Shown here one piece after another: positions 30,246 to 39,208 of a stretch of 64,000 nucleotides of DNA. How positions within the stretch are numbered: the first letter of the stretch is position 1; each line of letters begins with the position of its first letter. Under the pieces are notes generated by a model. That model was not told the origin of the DNA. It was given only the letters and a program-made list of their open reading frames with translations, and searched no databases. This DNA is from Frankia alni ACN14a (GTDB taxonomy: Bacteria > Actinomycetota > Actinomycetes > Frankiales > Frankiaceae): contig NC_008278.1 in NCBI RefSeq assembly GCF_000058485.1, positions 1 to 64,000 on the forward strand. Reading direction: 5' to 3'. A program made the position numbers and the translations under genes.

Positions 30246-30589
30246 GCCCGGCAGCCGGTTCACAGGGAAGATGCCGCGGCGGTTCACGGAAAACGGCCTG
30301 GCCAGATGGGTCCCGACGGGCTCCGCGCCGATACGGGGGGAGTCGACGGGACGCCCGCCGGGACCTGTCAACCGTATCGGGTCATCGGGGCATTGTCGCC
30401 CCGCTGATCGCGCACCGAAGTACGGAAATGCAGGTAGCGTGTGCCATGTCGGTAAAATGTGACGATCATCTCACTCGAAGCGGGTGGCCGGTCGGTCTGC
30501 GGGCGCCCGAGGCCACGCCTGCCTCGCTGCGTCCGCTGGCGCTGCGCCGCGCCGCTCGGGCCGAGCCCCGCATCGGGCCGCGGTCCTGA
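30246..30589. other. Convergent intergenic region
   Basis: These 344 bases separate the DedA gene and the PII gene, which face each other. A drop in G+C around 30360-30480 (for example TATCGGGTCATCGG and AAAATGTGACG) suggests transcription signals. I see no gene and no clear hairpin terminator. Confidence 0.3.
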
Positions 30590-30928
30590 TCACAGCGCGT
30601 CGAGCCCGCGCTCGCCCGTGCGCACCCGGGCCAACGTCTCGACGGGCAGCACCCAGATCTTCCCGGCCCCGCTCGCCGTCGAACCGGCCGAGCGAAGGAT
30701 CACGCTCACCACATCCTCGGCGTCGGAATCGGCGACGACACACTCGATTCGCACGGCGCTCACCGACTCGTCGTGGAACGTCCGTCCGCGGTATGTCTCG
30801 GTGCGCCACAGTTCGGTGCCGAATCCGGTTACCTGGCTGAGGGTCATACCATGGATACCGTAGGTGCCGAGGGCGGCTCGCACGTCGTCGACGCGGTGTG
30901 GGCGCAGGATCGCGGTGACCAGTTTCAC
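30590..30928 (-). CDS. PII-family signalling protein, atypical T-loop
   Basis: PII proteins sense 2-oxoglutarate and ATP/ADP and control nitrogen metabolism. The 112-residue product starts VKLVTAILRPHRVDDVRAAL and ends in RTGERGLDAL, both family hallmarks, with GAGKIWVLPVE in the ATP-binding region. The T-loop reads GFGTELWRTETYRGRTFHDE. It aligns without gaps to canonical GlnB but has Thr-Phe where Glu50-Tyr51 should be, so the tyrosine that GlnD modifies is missing. The start is GTG 30928, after a GAGGACGAG stretch. No amt or glnD gene is nearby, which suggests this is not the main GlnK. Confidence 0.85.
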   Translation of the reverse strand: MKLVTAILRPHRVDDVRAALGTYGIHGMTLSQVTGFGTELWRTETYRGRTFHDESVSAVRIECVVADSDAEDVVSVILRSAGSTASGAGKIWVLPVETLARVRTGERGLDAL

Positions 30929-31008
30929 GGCGTTTTCTCGTCCTCGCTTCCTGAGTGAGGTTTCGTCGCGGGGAAGCGTAGAGCCGACAGGTGACGGTTT
31001 CGTCTCGA

Positions 31009-31076
31009 GAACGTGATCGGATCGGGAACGTGATCGGATCGGGATCGTCATCGGATCGGGATCGTCATCGGATGGT
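31009..31076. repeat. Four tandem 17-base repeats between divergent genes
   Basis: Units lie at 31009-31025 and 31026-31042 (GAACGTGATCGGATCGG, identical) and 31043-31059 and 31060-31076 (GATCGTCATCGGATCGG type). They fill the space between the PII and PEBP-family genes and end 19 bases before the PEBP start. A repeated site of this kind may bind a regulator shared by both promoters. Confidence 0.75.
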
Positions 31077-31095
31077 GCAACGAAAGGAACAGTAG

Positions 31096-31638
31096 ATGTC
31101 CCTGCTCGACCGCGGAACTCCCCCCGACCCGTATGACGTGCTTCCGGTGCGCCCATCCTTCGATGTGACCAGCACGGATCTCGTCGACGGCGGCGTCCTG
31201 CCGCTTGACCACGTGTACACGGACGCCGGCGGCGCGAACCTCTCCCCGCAGCTGTCGTGGTCCGGCCATCCCGCCGGGACGGAGAGCTTCGTCGTCACCG
31301 CCTACGATCCGGATGCGCCGACCGGTAGCGGCTTCTGGCACTGGGTGCTGGTCGACATTCCCGGCTCGGTGACCCAGCTGCCGCGCGGCGCGGGCGGCGG
31401 AGCGTTCACCGGCCTGCCGGGCGGGGCCTACCACGTCCGCACCGACTGGGGTACCAAGGAGTACGGCGGCGCCGCGCCTCCGCAGGGCGACGTGCCGCAC
31501 CGCTACGTCTTCACCGTCCACGCGGTCGACGTGCCCAAGCTCGGGATCAACGACGAGGTCTCGCCGGCGGTCGTCGGCTTCAACCTCGCCTTCCACACCC
31601 TCGCCCGGGCCGTGCTGCGGGTGACCTACCAGCACTGA
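31096..31638 (+). CDS. YbhB/YbcL (PEBP) family protein
   Basis: The 180-residue product belongs to the phosphatidylethanolamine-binding/Raf-kinase-inhibitor-like fold. The ligand-pocket blocks are visible: GANLSPQLSWSGHP, VVTAYDPDAPTGSGFWHWVL and YGGAAPPQGDVPHRYVFTVHAV. The ATG at 31096 has GAAAGGAAC about 7 bases upstream. There is no signal peptide, so the protein is probably cytoplasmic. Its physiological ligand is unknown. It is divergent from the atypical PII gene and shares the repeat-bearing promoter region. Confidence 0.92.
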   Translation: MSLLDRGTPPDPYDVLPVRPSFDVTSTDLVDGGVLPLDHVYTDAGGANLSPQLSWSGHPAGTESFVVTAYDPDAPTGSGFWHWVLVDIPGSVTQLPRGAGGGAFTGLPGGAYHVRTDWGTKEYGGAAPPQGDVPHRYVFTVHAVDVPKLGINDEVSPAVVGFNLAFHTLARAVLRVTYQH

Positions 31639-31901
31639 GTATCGGCCCGCCGGCCCCGCATCCCGCGCCGGTGTGGCGGGCGGCGGCGCGCCGGCGGCGG
31701 GCAGCGGTGGGCGGCCGCCCGGCACCACGGTGGGAACTGGAGCACCGTCATTTCCGTCGCGTTTCCGATGCGTTCCCGCTGGAAGCGGACCGTTGGCCGG
31801 GGTGCCGGGCCCCGGCCGGCGGTCGGTCATGCCGTCTTTTCCTGGCATACCGCACCCGTGCGGGGGGAGTCTGGAACCGACTCACCCGCGGGAGGAACTG
31901 C

Positions 31902-32882
31902 ATGGGCGACGGTAGACAGACGGATGTGAGCGGTGTCGGTGCGGCCGGCGCCTATGACGCCCGCCGGATCTGGGAGGTGGGGGAGCCGATCCACGCGGTC
32001 ATCTACTTCCACCCCGCGGTCCGCCGCTTCGGGGAGGAGGCCGGCTCCCACGGCTTCTGGATGGGGTACATCGGCATGCGGGCCGCACCGCTCGGGGCCG
32101 CGTCCGCGGCGACGATCACTTCGGCGTTCTACAACTTCGCGCCGCGGCGGATCGCACGCTCGGTGCCCGACGTCTGGGCCTACTCCTCGCCGGCCCGGCT
32201 GCTCGACGCCCGCCTCGCGGCGATGGACGCCGTCCTGCGCGAGCTGTGGGGGCTGGACACGACGGGCGTGGCGGTGCGGCGCGCCGCGGCGCTCGCCGGC
32301 CGGGCGGCGGCGGCCGCGGTCACCGCCGGGCGGCCGCTCGCCGCCGCCAACGCCGCCCTGCCGCTTCCCGCCGAGCCGCACCTGGCGCTCTGGCAGGCAC
32401 TGACGACGCTGCGGGAGCACCGGGGCGACGGGCACATCGCGGCCCTCGTGCACGCCGAGGTCGGCCCGTGCGAGGCGCTGGTTCTCGCCGCGGCCACCGG
32501 GCGCAGCCCCGGCGAGCAGCTACGGATCTCGCGCGGCTGGAACGAACGGGAGTGGGCGGACGCGGTCCACAACCTCGCCGCCCGGGGCTGGCTCACCGCC
32601 GACGGCGCGTTGACCGAGCGCGGCGCCCAGGCCCGGGCCGGGATCGAGGACGCCACCGACCAGTTGGCGTCGACCCCCTACCTGGCCCTGAGCGCAGACG
32701 AGCTCGGTGACCTGTACGCAACGCTCTACGGGCTCGCCGAGCGGGCGGCGCTGGGTGGCGGGTTCACCTGGCCCAACCCCATCGGGTTGGACTGGCCGCC
32801 GTCCTCCGAGCGAGCGATGGCGGATCTGGGCCAGCCGGCGGATCTGCGTCAGCCGGTGGAGCTGGGCTCGACCGAGGGGTAG
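31902..32882 (+). CDS. SCO6745-like protein with winged-helix C-terminal part
   Basis: A 326-residue actinobacterial family member. The N-terminal half opens ARRIWEVGEPIHAVIYFHP and contains GFWMGYIGMRAAPLG and TSAFYNFAPRRIAR, which are distinctive for the family. The C-terminal part (LRISRGWNEREWADAVHNLA, then RGWLTADGALTERG) reads like a winged helix. The ATG at 31902 follows GGAGGAAC, a clear ribosome-binding site. The biochemical role is unknown. Its 3' end overlaps by 34 bases the end of the VirB4-like gene on the other strand. Confidence 0.8.
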   Translation: MGDGRQTDVSGVGAAGAYDARRIWEVGEPIHAVIYFHPAVRRFGEEAGSHGFWMGYIGMRAAPLGAASAATITSAFYNFAPRRIARSVPDVWAYSSPARLLDARLAAMDAVLRELWGLDTTGVAVRRAAALAGRAAAAAVTAGRPLAAANAALPLPAEPHLALWQALTTLREHRGDGHIAALVHAEVGPCEALVLAAATGRSPGEQLRISRGWNEREWADAVHNLAARGWLTADGALTERGAQARAGIEDATDQLASTPYLALSADELGDLYATLYGLAERAALGGGFTWPNPIGLDWPPSSERAMADLGQPADLRQPVELGSTEG

Positions 32883-34957
32883 CCGTAGCCTCCCGTGAAC
32901 GGCTCCTCGCCGAACGCGTCGCCGTCGAACCCCGCGTCGTCGGCGACGCCTTCGGCGCCGACGCGGCGCAGCCGACCCGGACCGAGATCCGGCGGGTCCA
33001 GCTCCGCCGGGTCGAGGTCGTCCGGGGTCAGGTTGGTGTCGTCGACCTCGCCGTGCATCTTCGACCCGTTCAGGACCACCGGGATCTCCAGATCACCGAC
33101 CACGTGCTCGACGTAGAAGGCACGGGCGCCGATGAGCCACAGCGCGAAGCCCGGATCGAGCCGCGGCAGCAGGTCGGCGGCGACGTCGGTGAGCCCCAGC
33201 GCCTCCTGGGTGTCGGCGATCTGGTCGGACGCCTGCTTGTACAGGATGCGGATCGCGGTCTCGGCGAGCAGGCCCTTGGCGATCTCCACCGAGTCCGGGG
33301 AGGCGGACAGCAGGTCGGAGATGCGATGGGCGACGATCGCGTTGGCACAGCCCCACTGGCGGGCGAGCTTCTGCTGCGCCGAGAGCCGGCGGACGAGCCC
33401 CGCGAAGCGCATCAGCCGCCAGCACTCGTCGTAGACCACGTAGCGCTGGACGCCGTCCTGGCGCATCAGGGCCGCTTCCATCCACGCCTGCGCACAGGTC
33501 ATGATCAGCGCGATCATCTCGTCGCTGCCCTGGACCCGCTCCAGGTTGAGCACGGCGATCGGCCGGTCGAAGTCCAGTGGGGAGGTCGTCGGCCCGTCGA
33601 ACAGGCCGCCGAGCGCGCCGTGGGTGAGCCGGCGCAGCGTCAGGGTGGCGTCCCGGGAGGCGTCGCGCAGCTCGGTAGCCGTCATCGGCAGGTTGACGCA
33701 GTCCTCCTCGGCGGGATCGGTCATCGCCTCCAGGACGTGCGGGAGCAGCGGGGTTGCCCAGCGTTCCGGCGAGGTGCCGCTGATCTGCCGGGTGACGACG
33801 TCGAGGGCGAGATCCACGGCGGTGTGCTCGGCCGGGGTCAGCGGCACGCCCTTCGCCGTCTCGATCAGCGACGACAGCAGCGACGACCTGGCCCGCTTGA
33901 CCTCCCGCGCCCAGTCCGCGTCGGCGATGCCCCGGGGGCGCGGCGGCGCGTCCAGCGGGTTGAGCCGGGTCGCCATGCCCGGACCGATGTAGGTGGGCTC
34001 GCAGCCGAGCCGGCGGGCCAGCCGGGTGTACTCACCCTTGGGATCACAGGGCACCGCCGCCTGGTAGCCGAACGCCGCGCCGCGGGAGATCAGCGTTTTG
34101 AGCAGCGCCGACTTGCGGGAACCGACCGCGCCGAACACGGCGAAGTTCGGGTTCTCGATGACCTGCTGGCGGTAGAGCTCGAAGACGTCGAAGTCGAACG
34201 AGTTGCCCGACCAGACGTGCCGACCGATGTACATCCCGGGCGCGGCCAGCCCGGAGTCGACCACGAACGGGTAGATGCCGGCGATCTGCGCCGTCGTCTC
34301 CATGTGCGCGGGCAGCCGCATCCGGTGGAAGGCACGCCCGGCGAAGGGGCCGAGCAGCTTCGAGGGCTGCGCGCCGCGGCGCAACGCCGCCTGGGCGCGG
34401 CGCATCGCGGCCTTCTCCGCCGCGGCGGCGGCCCGTTCCGCCCGCCGGCCCCGGCGGGGCGAGGGGGGCGGCGGGGGAGTCGCCCGGCGCCGGCGCGGAC
34501 CGCCCCCCAGGTCGACGAAGCCCTCGGCGTCACGTCCCGGGTCGTGCCCGGCCGCCTCGTACGCCGCGGCCTGGTAGCCGTCCGGGTCGTAGCCGGCCTC
34601 GTCGTAGCTGGGCGGGTCGAGGTCGTCGAAGCCGGCATCCTCGAAGCCCGCCTCGTCGTATGCGGGCTGGCCGTCGTACCCAGTCTGGTCGTCGTACCCG
34701 GGCCGGCTGTCGTAGCCGGGCTGGCCGTCGTAACCGGGCTGGCCGTCGTGACCGACCTCGTCGCCGACGCCGCCGTATCCGTTCGTCTCGTAGGTGGCCT
34801 CGGGGGTGGCCCCCTTGGGGCCGGCCACCGCGGAGGCGAGGTCACCCGTCGGGTACCCGACTGGGATCGGCACGAAGCCGCCACGGCCGCCAGCCGAACT
34901 CGCCGGATCGGGACTCGCTCCGTTAGCGTTGACCGCTCCGTTGCCGTTGCCGTTCAT
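32849..34957 (-). CDS. VirB4-like type IV secretion ATPase
   Basis: A 702-residue ATPase, last gene of the six-gene operon. Residues 1 to ~150 are disordered, with repeats of GYDGQP and an acidic Asp/Tyr-rich stretch. The VirB4/TraE-like domain starts near 190 (LLGPFAGRAFHRMRLP). The P-loop near 275-282 reads GAVGSRKS, with Arg where the second glycine of GxxxxGK is expected. Walker B is RYVVYDECWRLM near 505. VirB4 proteins power pilus or substrate movement. The ATG at 34957 overlaps the stop of the upstream SCO6880 gene (TGATG). The odd P-loop may still bind ATP; this is unproven. Confidence 0.87.
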   Translation of the reverse strand: MNGNGNGAVNANGASPDPASSAGGRGGFVPIPVGYPTGDLASAVAGPKGATPEATYETNGYGGVGDEVGHDGQPGYDGQPGYDSRPGYDDQTGYDGQPAYDEAGFEDAGFDDLDPPSYDEAGYDPDGYQAAAYEAAGHDPGRDAEGFVDLGGGPRRRRATPPPPPSPRRGRRAERAAAAAEKAAMRRAQAALRRGAQPSKLLGPFAGRAFHRMRLPAHMETTAQIAGIYPFVVDSGLAAPGMYIGRHVWSGNSFDFDVFELYRQQVIENPNFAVFGAVGSRKSALLKTLISRGAAFGYQAAVPCDPKGEYTRLARRLGCEPTYIGPGMATRLNPLDAPPRPRGIADADWAREVKRARSSLLSSLIETAKGVPLTPAEHTAVDLALDVVTRQISGTSPERWATPLLPHVLEAMTDPAEEDCVNLPMTATELRDASRDATLTLRRLTHGALGGLFDGPTTSPLDFDRPIAVLNLERVQGSDEMIALIMTCAQAWMEAALMRQDGVQRYVVYDECWRLMRFAGLVRRLSAQQKLARQWGCANAIVAHRISDLLSASPDSVEIAKGLLAETAIRILYKQASDQIADTQEALGLTDVAADLLPRLDPGFALWLIGARAFYVEHVVGDLEIPVVLNGSKMHGEVDDTNLTPDDLDPAELDPPDLGPGRLRRVGAEGVADDAGFDGDAFGEEPFTGGYGYPSVEPSSTG

Positions 34958-36459
34958 CACGCCACTCCCACCGCCAACGGTAGAGCCCCGACGCTGAAGC
35001 CCTGGTCCTGTTCTCCGACGAGGCGCACCATCTCCAGCCGGCTGCGTGATGCCAGCGTCTCGGCCTCGCCGCAGGCGTCGGCGAGGCCGTCGAGATCGTC
35101 GGCGGAGACCGTGACGAAACCGTGGAAGCGGAACGCCCCGAAACCGGCGATCAGCTCCTGCTCGCGCCGTTCCACCTCGTCGGCCTCGGCCACGTCCCGC
35201 TGTGTCGTGACCTTGCCGACCTTGTCCCGCATCTGCTGCTCGCCGAGGTGCGCCATCCGCCGCCGGTTCACCGCCTTCTCCGCCTTCCGGCCGGGCAGCG
35301 GCTCCACGACCAGTGACACCGTGCGCCGGCAGGTGGTCTCCATCAGCAGCGGGGCGAGGAAGGCTGCGGGCGAGGGCACCCGGGGCCAGCCGTTGATCCA
35401 GTAGGTGGTGTGGAAGCCCGAGTCCGTGCGGTAGTGATCCCATGCGGTGACGGTCCGCACTGGCCCGGCGACCGCAGGATCGATGCCGGACGCCAGGCCC
35501 TTCAGTCCGCCGGCGAGGTCGGTGCTCGCCCCGCCGCGAGCATCGATCATCTCGATCGAGTACGGATCGTAGGTCGTGCGGATGACCGCGGCCAGCGCCC
35601 GCGGGGGCAGCCAGCCAACCGTGTTGATCGACGCTCGGGCGAGCGCCGCCTCCATCGTGCGCAGCTCGCCGAGCAGGACCGCGCAGGCCGCCTGGTCGCC
35701 GCCGCCGGCCCGCTGGATCGCCCGGCGGGCGTCCTTGGCGCGCAGTTGGAACGACAGGTACGTCTCGTGCCGCTGGGCGACGGGACCGGCGGCGTCGATG
35801 ACCTGCTGGTAGGCGTCCGCGGCCCAGGAGTCGTCGTGATGGCCGCGGACCCGCCAGTGGCGTTGGAGCTGGTCCCCGGAGTCGGGCAGGGTGCGCTCCA
35901 GCCACTGGATGCGGGACAGCTTGCCGCCGCCGGCCGTCAACCCGGCCAGCAGCTCACCCCAGGCGTCGACCCGGGCCTGCTGGTCACCGGACTCCAACAG
36001 GGCGAACTGGCTGCCCTGCACCTGCAGGACGGCGGTGTAGGTCTGCTTCTTGGCGTCCTTCACCACCGCCACGTACCGCCCGCCGCCGACCGGGACGGAC
36101 AACATCACCAGGGAGGACAGCGGCCCGGGAAGGACCGTGCGGCTGAGCTGGTCCTCCCCGGCGCCGAGCCGGAAGAACGCGCCACGGAACACCGTCTCGC
36201 CCGTCACCTTCTGCATCGTGAAGCCGAAAAGGATCGGCACCCACTGGTCGAGGTTACGATCCTCCACCCGGACGAAGGCGACGAACAGCAGGGCCACCGC
36301 GAGCAGCACCCAGATCGGAATGGTTACCAACGGTGACCGGAGGGCGCCGAGGACGCAGAGCATCACGCCGATCATCAGAGCGAGCTGCGGCCAGCGCATG
36401 CCGAGCATGACGCCGCCGCGTTCGAGCGGTCCGAACCGATAGCTGCGTTCCGCGACCAT
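34957..36459 (-). CDS. SCO6880-family membrane protein (T4SS-associated)
   Basis: The 500-residue product has two N-terminal membrane segments (about 20-41 and 44-63) and then a large soluble domain. The opening RSYRFGPLERGGVMLGMRWPQ is typical of the SCO6880 family. These proteins occur next to VirB4-like ATPases in actinobacterial secretion clusters and behave like a fusion of PrgI and a VirB4 N-terminal region; that reading is family knowledge and only moderately certain. The C-terminal part has GGLADACGEAE-like helices. It overlaps the VirB4 gene, so the two proteins are probably made in equal amounts and may act as one ATPase complex. Confidence 0.8.
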   Translation of the reverse strand: MVAERSYRFGPLERGGVMLGMRWPQLALMIGVMLCVLGALRSPLVTIPIWVLLAVALLFVAFVRVEDRNLDQWVPILFGFTMQKVTGETVFRGAFFRLGAGEDQLSRTVLPGPLSSLVMLSVPVGGGRYVAVVKDAKKQTYTAVLQVQGSQFALLESGDQQARVDAWGELLAGLTAGGGKLSRIQWLERTLPDSGDQLQRHWRVRGHHDDSWAADAYQQVIDAAGPVAQRHETYLSFQLRAKDARRAIQRAGGGDQAACAVLLGELRTMEAALARASINTVGWLPPRALAAVIRTTYDPYSIEMIDARGGASTDLAGGLKGLASGIDPAVAGPVRTVTAWDHYRTDSGFHTTYWINGWPRVPSPAAFLAPLLMETTCRRTVSLVVEPLPGRKAEKAVNRRRMAHLGEQQMRDKVGKVTTQRDVAEADEVERREQELIAGFGAFRFHGFVTVSADDLDGLADACGEAETLASRSRLEMVRLVGEQDQGFSVGALPLAVGVA

Positions 36460-36535
36460 CTATTACCTCACTCGCCGATTGATCCTTTGCGCGGTGCCGG
36501 CCGCCCGCCCGGTGCGGCCTGTTCGCGTGCCGTGC

Positions 36536-37918
36536 TCACTGACCGCCGGTGCGGGACGGGGGCAGTTTCGGTGCGACAACCGCGGCCGGTCGGGCTGCCG
36601 GCGCGACCGGCGGCCGGGCCTGGCTCGTCCGCGGGGACGCGCCGTTCCTGGCCGGCGCGACGCGGGTGGCAGTCCGGGTCGCACCGTTGGCGCCGGCGCC
36701 GGCGCCGACCGGGACGGCAGTCCGGCTGGGGCCGCCCGTCCGGGCCGGCTGCCGCACGGCCGCGCCTGCGCCGGAGCCGCCGGTCCGGGGCCTGCCGCCG
36801 GAGCCCCGCACTGACGCGGTCGCGGCACCGGCCCGGGAGGACCCGCCCACGGGCGCGCCGATTCCGCCGCGTCCGGTCCGTAGCGCGGCCGGGCGAGCGA
36901 GTCCGGGCTCGACCCCGATGCCGCCGGTGTCTCCGAGGACGCCTCGATTACGCGTCTGCAGCCGAGCGCCAATGCCGCGGAAGGTCTCCCGGGACGTCGA
37001 TCCGAGCAGTGCGCCCGCTCCCTGGCCAAAGGACGCGGCGCTGCGCCGGCCGGCCGAGCCGACGGCGCGCATCAGATGAACGTCGGCGAATCCCATCAGG
37101 TGCATGAGGACGAACGGGGCGAACACCGCGGCAATCATGACCACGGTCCCGCCGAGGATCGTCAGGGTCTGATCGACCGTGGACCCCGTCGAGTCGCTGG
37201 CCATCCCGGCGCCGAGCGTGAAAATGGCATAGATGACTGGCTTCGCGAAGATCAGGGCCAGGAGAAGTTCGGTGGCACGCTTGAGCCAGGCGCTCGTCGA
37301 CATCGTCGGCTGTCCGGCGAGGTAGAGCGGGATGAAGACCGCCATCACGATGATCGCGACCTTGCGGATGTAGAGCACCACGAACAGCGCGAACGAGAAC
37401 ATCGCGACGAGCAGCGACAGCACGAGGTCGAGGGCGAAATTGCCCTGTTCGGGTAGCGCTCGTACCTGGGCCACGAGGTCGGATCCCAGCGGTTTCCCGT
37501 TGCCGAAGGCGTCGGCGATTCCATCCGAGGCGGTCAGAATCATCTGAAGCAGGGCAAGCGCGATGAACGAGCCCAGGATCGAGGTACCGGTCGCCGCGAG
37601 CGCCCGAACGAAGATGTGCGGGTCACCCCGCACCGCCCCCATGATGCAGGCGCAGAGGAAGAGGCCGGTGACGATCAGCACCGCGACCCCGAACGCGATG
37701 TTGTAGTTCTCGACGACGTAGTCGGCCTTCAGGTCGATGGTCGTCTTCTGCGCCGCGAAACTGAACACAGAACTCGACAGGTCCGCGGCCATCCCACAGA
37801 ACGCCGTCCCCATCGAATCGAAGTAGGCATCCACACTCCCCGAAATCGCGTGCTTGATTCCATTTAGGGGATTCAGAGAGCTAAATGATGCGGCAAGAAC
37901 TTCGTTACCTGCGGTCAC
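36536..37918 (-). CDS. TrbL/VirB6-like multi-spanning channel protein
   Basis: A 460-residue membrane protein with about seven hydrophobic segments between residues 70 and 290, for example YNIAFGVAVLIVTGLFLCAC, LVLSLLVAMFSFALFVVLY and LGGTVVMIAAVFAPFVLMHL. The overall pattern is that of VirB6/TrbL inner-membrane channel subunits. Residues ~290-460 are an Arg/Gly/Pro/Ala-rich cytoplasmic tail of low complexity. The ATG at 37918 overlaps the upstream gene's stop by 4 bases (ATGA). The first ~80 bases and the junction with the upstream gene are lower in G+C than usual. Confidence 0.8.
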   Translation of the reverse strand: MTAGNEVLAASFSSLNPLNGIKHAISGSVDAYFDSMGTAFCGMAADLSSSVFSFAAQKTTIDLKADYVVENYNIAFGVAVLIVTGLFLCACIMGAVRGDPHIFVRALAATGTSILGSFIALALLQMILTASDGIADAFGNGKPLGSDLVAQVRALPEQGNFALDLVLSLLVAMFSFALFVVLYIRKVAIIVMAVFIPLYLAGQPTMSTSAWLKRATELLLALIFAKPVIYAIFTLGAGMASDSTGSTVDQTLTILGGTVVMIAAVFAPFVLMHLMGFADVHLMRAVGSAGRRSAASFGQGAGALLGSTSRETFRGIGARLQTRNRGVLGDTGGIGVEPGLARPAALRTGRGGIGAPVGGSSRAGAATASVRGSGGRPRTGGSGAGAAVRQPARTGGPSRTAVPVGAGAGANGATRTATRVAPARNGASPRTSQARPPVAPAARPAAVVAPKLPPSRTGGQ

Positions 37919-38712
37919 GTGCCAGCTCCGACCAATAGAAATTCCTTGAAACTTTCGGCTGCGCGCTGTGTGATATCCGGCTCCGCGGGGCCGTCGCCCG
38001 CATCCTTAAGCTTCCAGTCCCCCTCGTGCCAAACGATCTGGCAGAAGTCCGTCCCCCACCCCTGTCGGGGCGCTAGATTGGGGTCCGAATTCCCATAAAT
38101 GCCGAACGCCACGGTACCCCAGATGGTTACATTTGCTTCATTGTCATTATAGGATCTGACTGCGTAACCAATTCCTCGTCCGATTAGACTGAAGTCGGGA
38201 CTTTGAATTGACGGGACACCGTATGCCTTGGCGCTATCCTTGTCATTCTTAATGATTGTATCGGAAATCCGCTTAGAGGATTCAGGGAGCGCGATCGAAT
38301 CGTACATCATTCTAATTCGGGAAGGTTCGCGATTTCGCAATGTCCCGGTGATGGCATCGTAGTTCGCGCAGGCACTCACTGCACCGGCTTCGGTACGAGG
38401 GTACCCAATCGGGATGCCGAATTCATTGATGCGGGTGGGGAGGCCGGGGATCTGGCTGGTGCTGGCCGAGTCCGCGGGTTTCCCCTCGGCGGAGTCTGGT
38501 TTTGGGACCAGGGTGGGGGTGGGTGCTATTGCCGCCGGGCTCGGGGTGGGCGTCGTACTGGGTGCGGGCGCGACTGAGGCGGTGTCTGGGCTCGCGCCCT
38601 TGTCCGGGATGACATAGCGTCCGATCACCAATCCGCCGATCACGCTCACCGTGCCAGTGGCTACGATGATGATGATCAGGCGTCTGGCCACACTCTCCAT
38701 CAGGCCCGGCAA
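37915..38712 (-). CDS. VirB8/TcpC-like bitopic membrane protein
   Basis: A 265-residue protein with one membrane anchor (RRLIIIIVATGTVSVIGGLV, residues ~10-30) and a Pro/Thr-rich linker. A C-terminal extracytoplasmic domain contains ISACANYDAITG-like and TVAFGIYGNSDPNLAPRQGW patterns; similar proteins (VirB8, TcpC) form the periplasm-side scaffold of type IV systems. A TTG at 38712 has GAGGGGAG 6 bases upstream; ATG 38700 is the alternative. Much of the gene (about 37,950-38,400) is only 43-50% G+C, far below its neighbours, indicating foreign or recombined DNA. Confidence 0.65.
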   Translation of the reverse strand: MPGLMESVARRLIIIIVATGTVSVIGGLVIGRYVIPDKGASPDTASVAPAPSTTPTPSPAAIAPTPTLVPKPDSAEGKPADSASTSQIPGLPTRINEFGIPIGYPRTEAGAVSACANYDAITGTLRNREPSRIRMMYDSIALPESSKRISDTIIKNDKDSAKAYGVPSIQSPDFSLIGRGIGYAVRSYNDNEANVTIWGTVAFGIYGNSDPNLAPRQGWGTDFCQIVWHEGDWKLKDAGDGPAEPDITQRAAESFKEFLLVGAGT

Positions 38713-38781
38713 CGCCCACTCCCCTCACAAGACGGCACGGTCATCATCGCAATGTCCGCCCGCCGGTACCCGGGGAACCGG

Positions 38782-39195
38782 TCAGAAGAGCGTTGACGAT
38801 GGGTCATGGACCACGCCGGGGTCAACGGCGACGGTGACAACGACGGCGGGTGGGCGATGCCCCCCGGGGTTGGGCGCGGGTGCGGTGGCGGTTGCGCCCG
38901 TCGCCAGGAAGAAGTTGATGAAGGCCGCGGCGGCGCCGACGAGGAATGCGAGCCCGAAGCCGGCGATGACGCCGCTCTTTCCGACCGTCGAAGCCCGTTC
39001 GAGTCCCATCCGCTCGCCGAGTGCCCAGGCGATCCCGCCGAGTAGCACGGCGGCGACGGCAGCGATCACCGCATAGGCGGCCAGGCCGTTGACCAGGTCT
39101 TTCAGTGCGTTGATGCCGGGCGCTTTGGTGTCGTCCGGGTTCACCTTCACGTCGGCCAGGATGACGGTCGCCTTGGCGGCGGCGTCCAGGATCAT
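38782..39195 (-). CDS. DUF6112-like small membrane protein, pilin-like (VirB2/TrbC)
   Basis: The 137-residue product starts MILDAAAKATVILADVKVNP. It has two membrane segments (about 33-52 and 70-95) with a short loop, followed by a Pro/Val-rich tail. Size and hairpin topology match VirB2/TrbC pilin-like subunits, and DUF6112-type proteins occupy this position in actinobacterial clusters. The ATG at 39195 has AAAGGAA about 6 bases upstream, so this start is firm. It lies 13 bases after the MinD-like gene. A pilus has not been shown for these systems, so structural use is inferred. Confidence 0.78.
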   Translation of the reverse strand: MILDAAAKATVILADVKVNPDDTKAPGINALKDLVNGLAAYAVIAAVAAVLLGGIAWALGERMGLERASTVGKSGVIAGFGLAFLVGAAAAFINFFLATGATATAPAPNPGGHRPPAVVVTVAVDPGVVHDPSSTLF

Positions 39196-39208
39196 CGCGG
39201 TTCCTTTC

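Noticed and set aside
33053-35404. Long plus-strand frame (783 codons) opposite the VirB4-like gene
   Set aside because: Arg/Gly/Pro/Val composition of an antisense shadow, no motif, while the other strand encodes a clear ATPase with overlaps to its neighbours.
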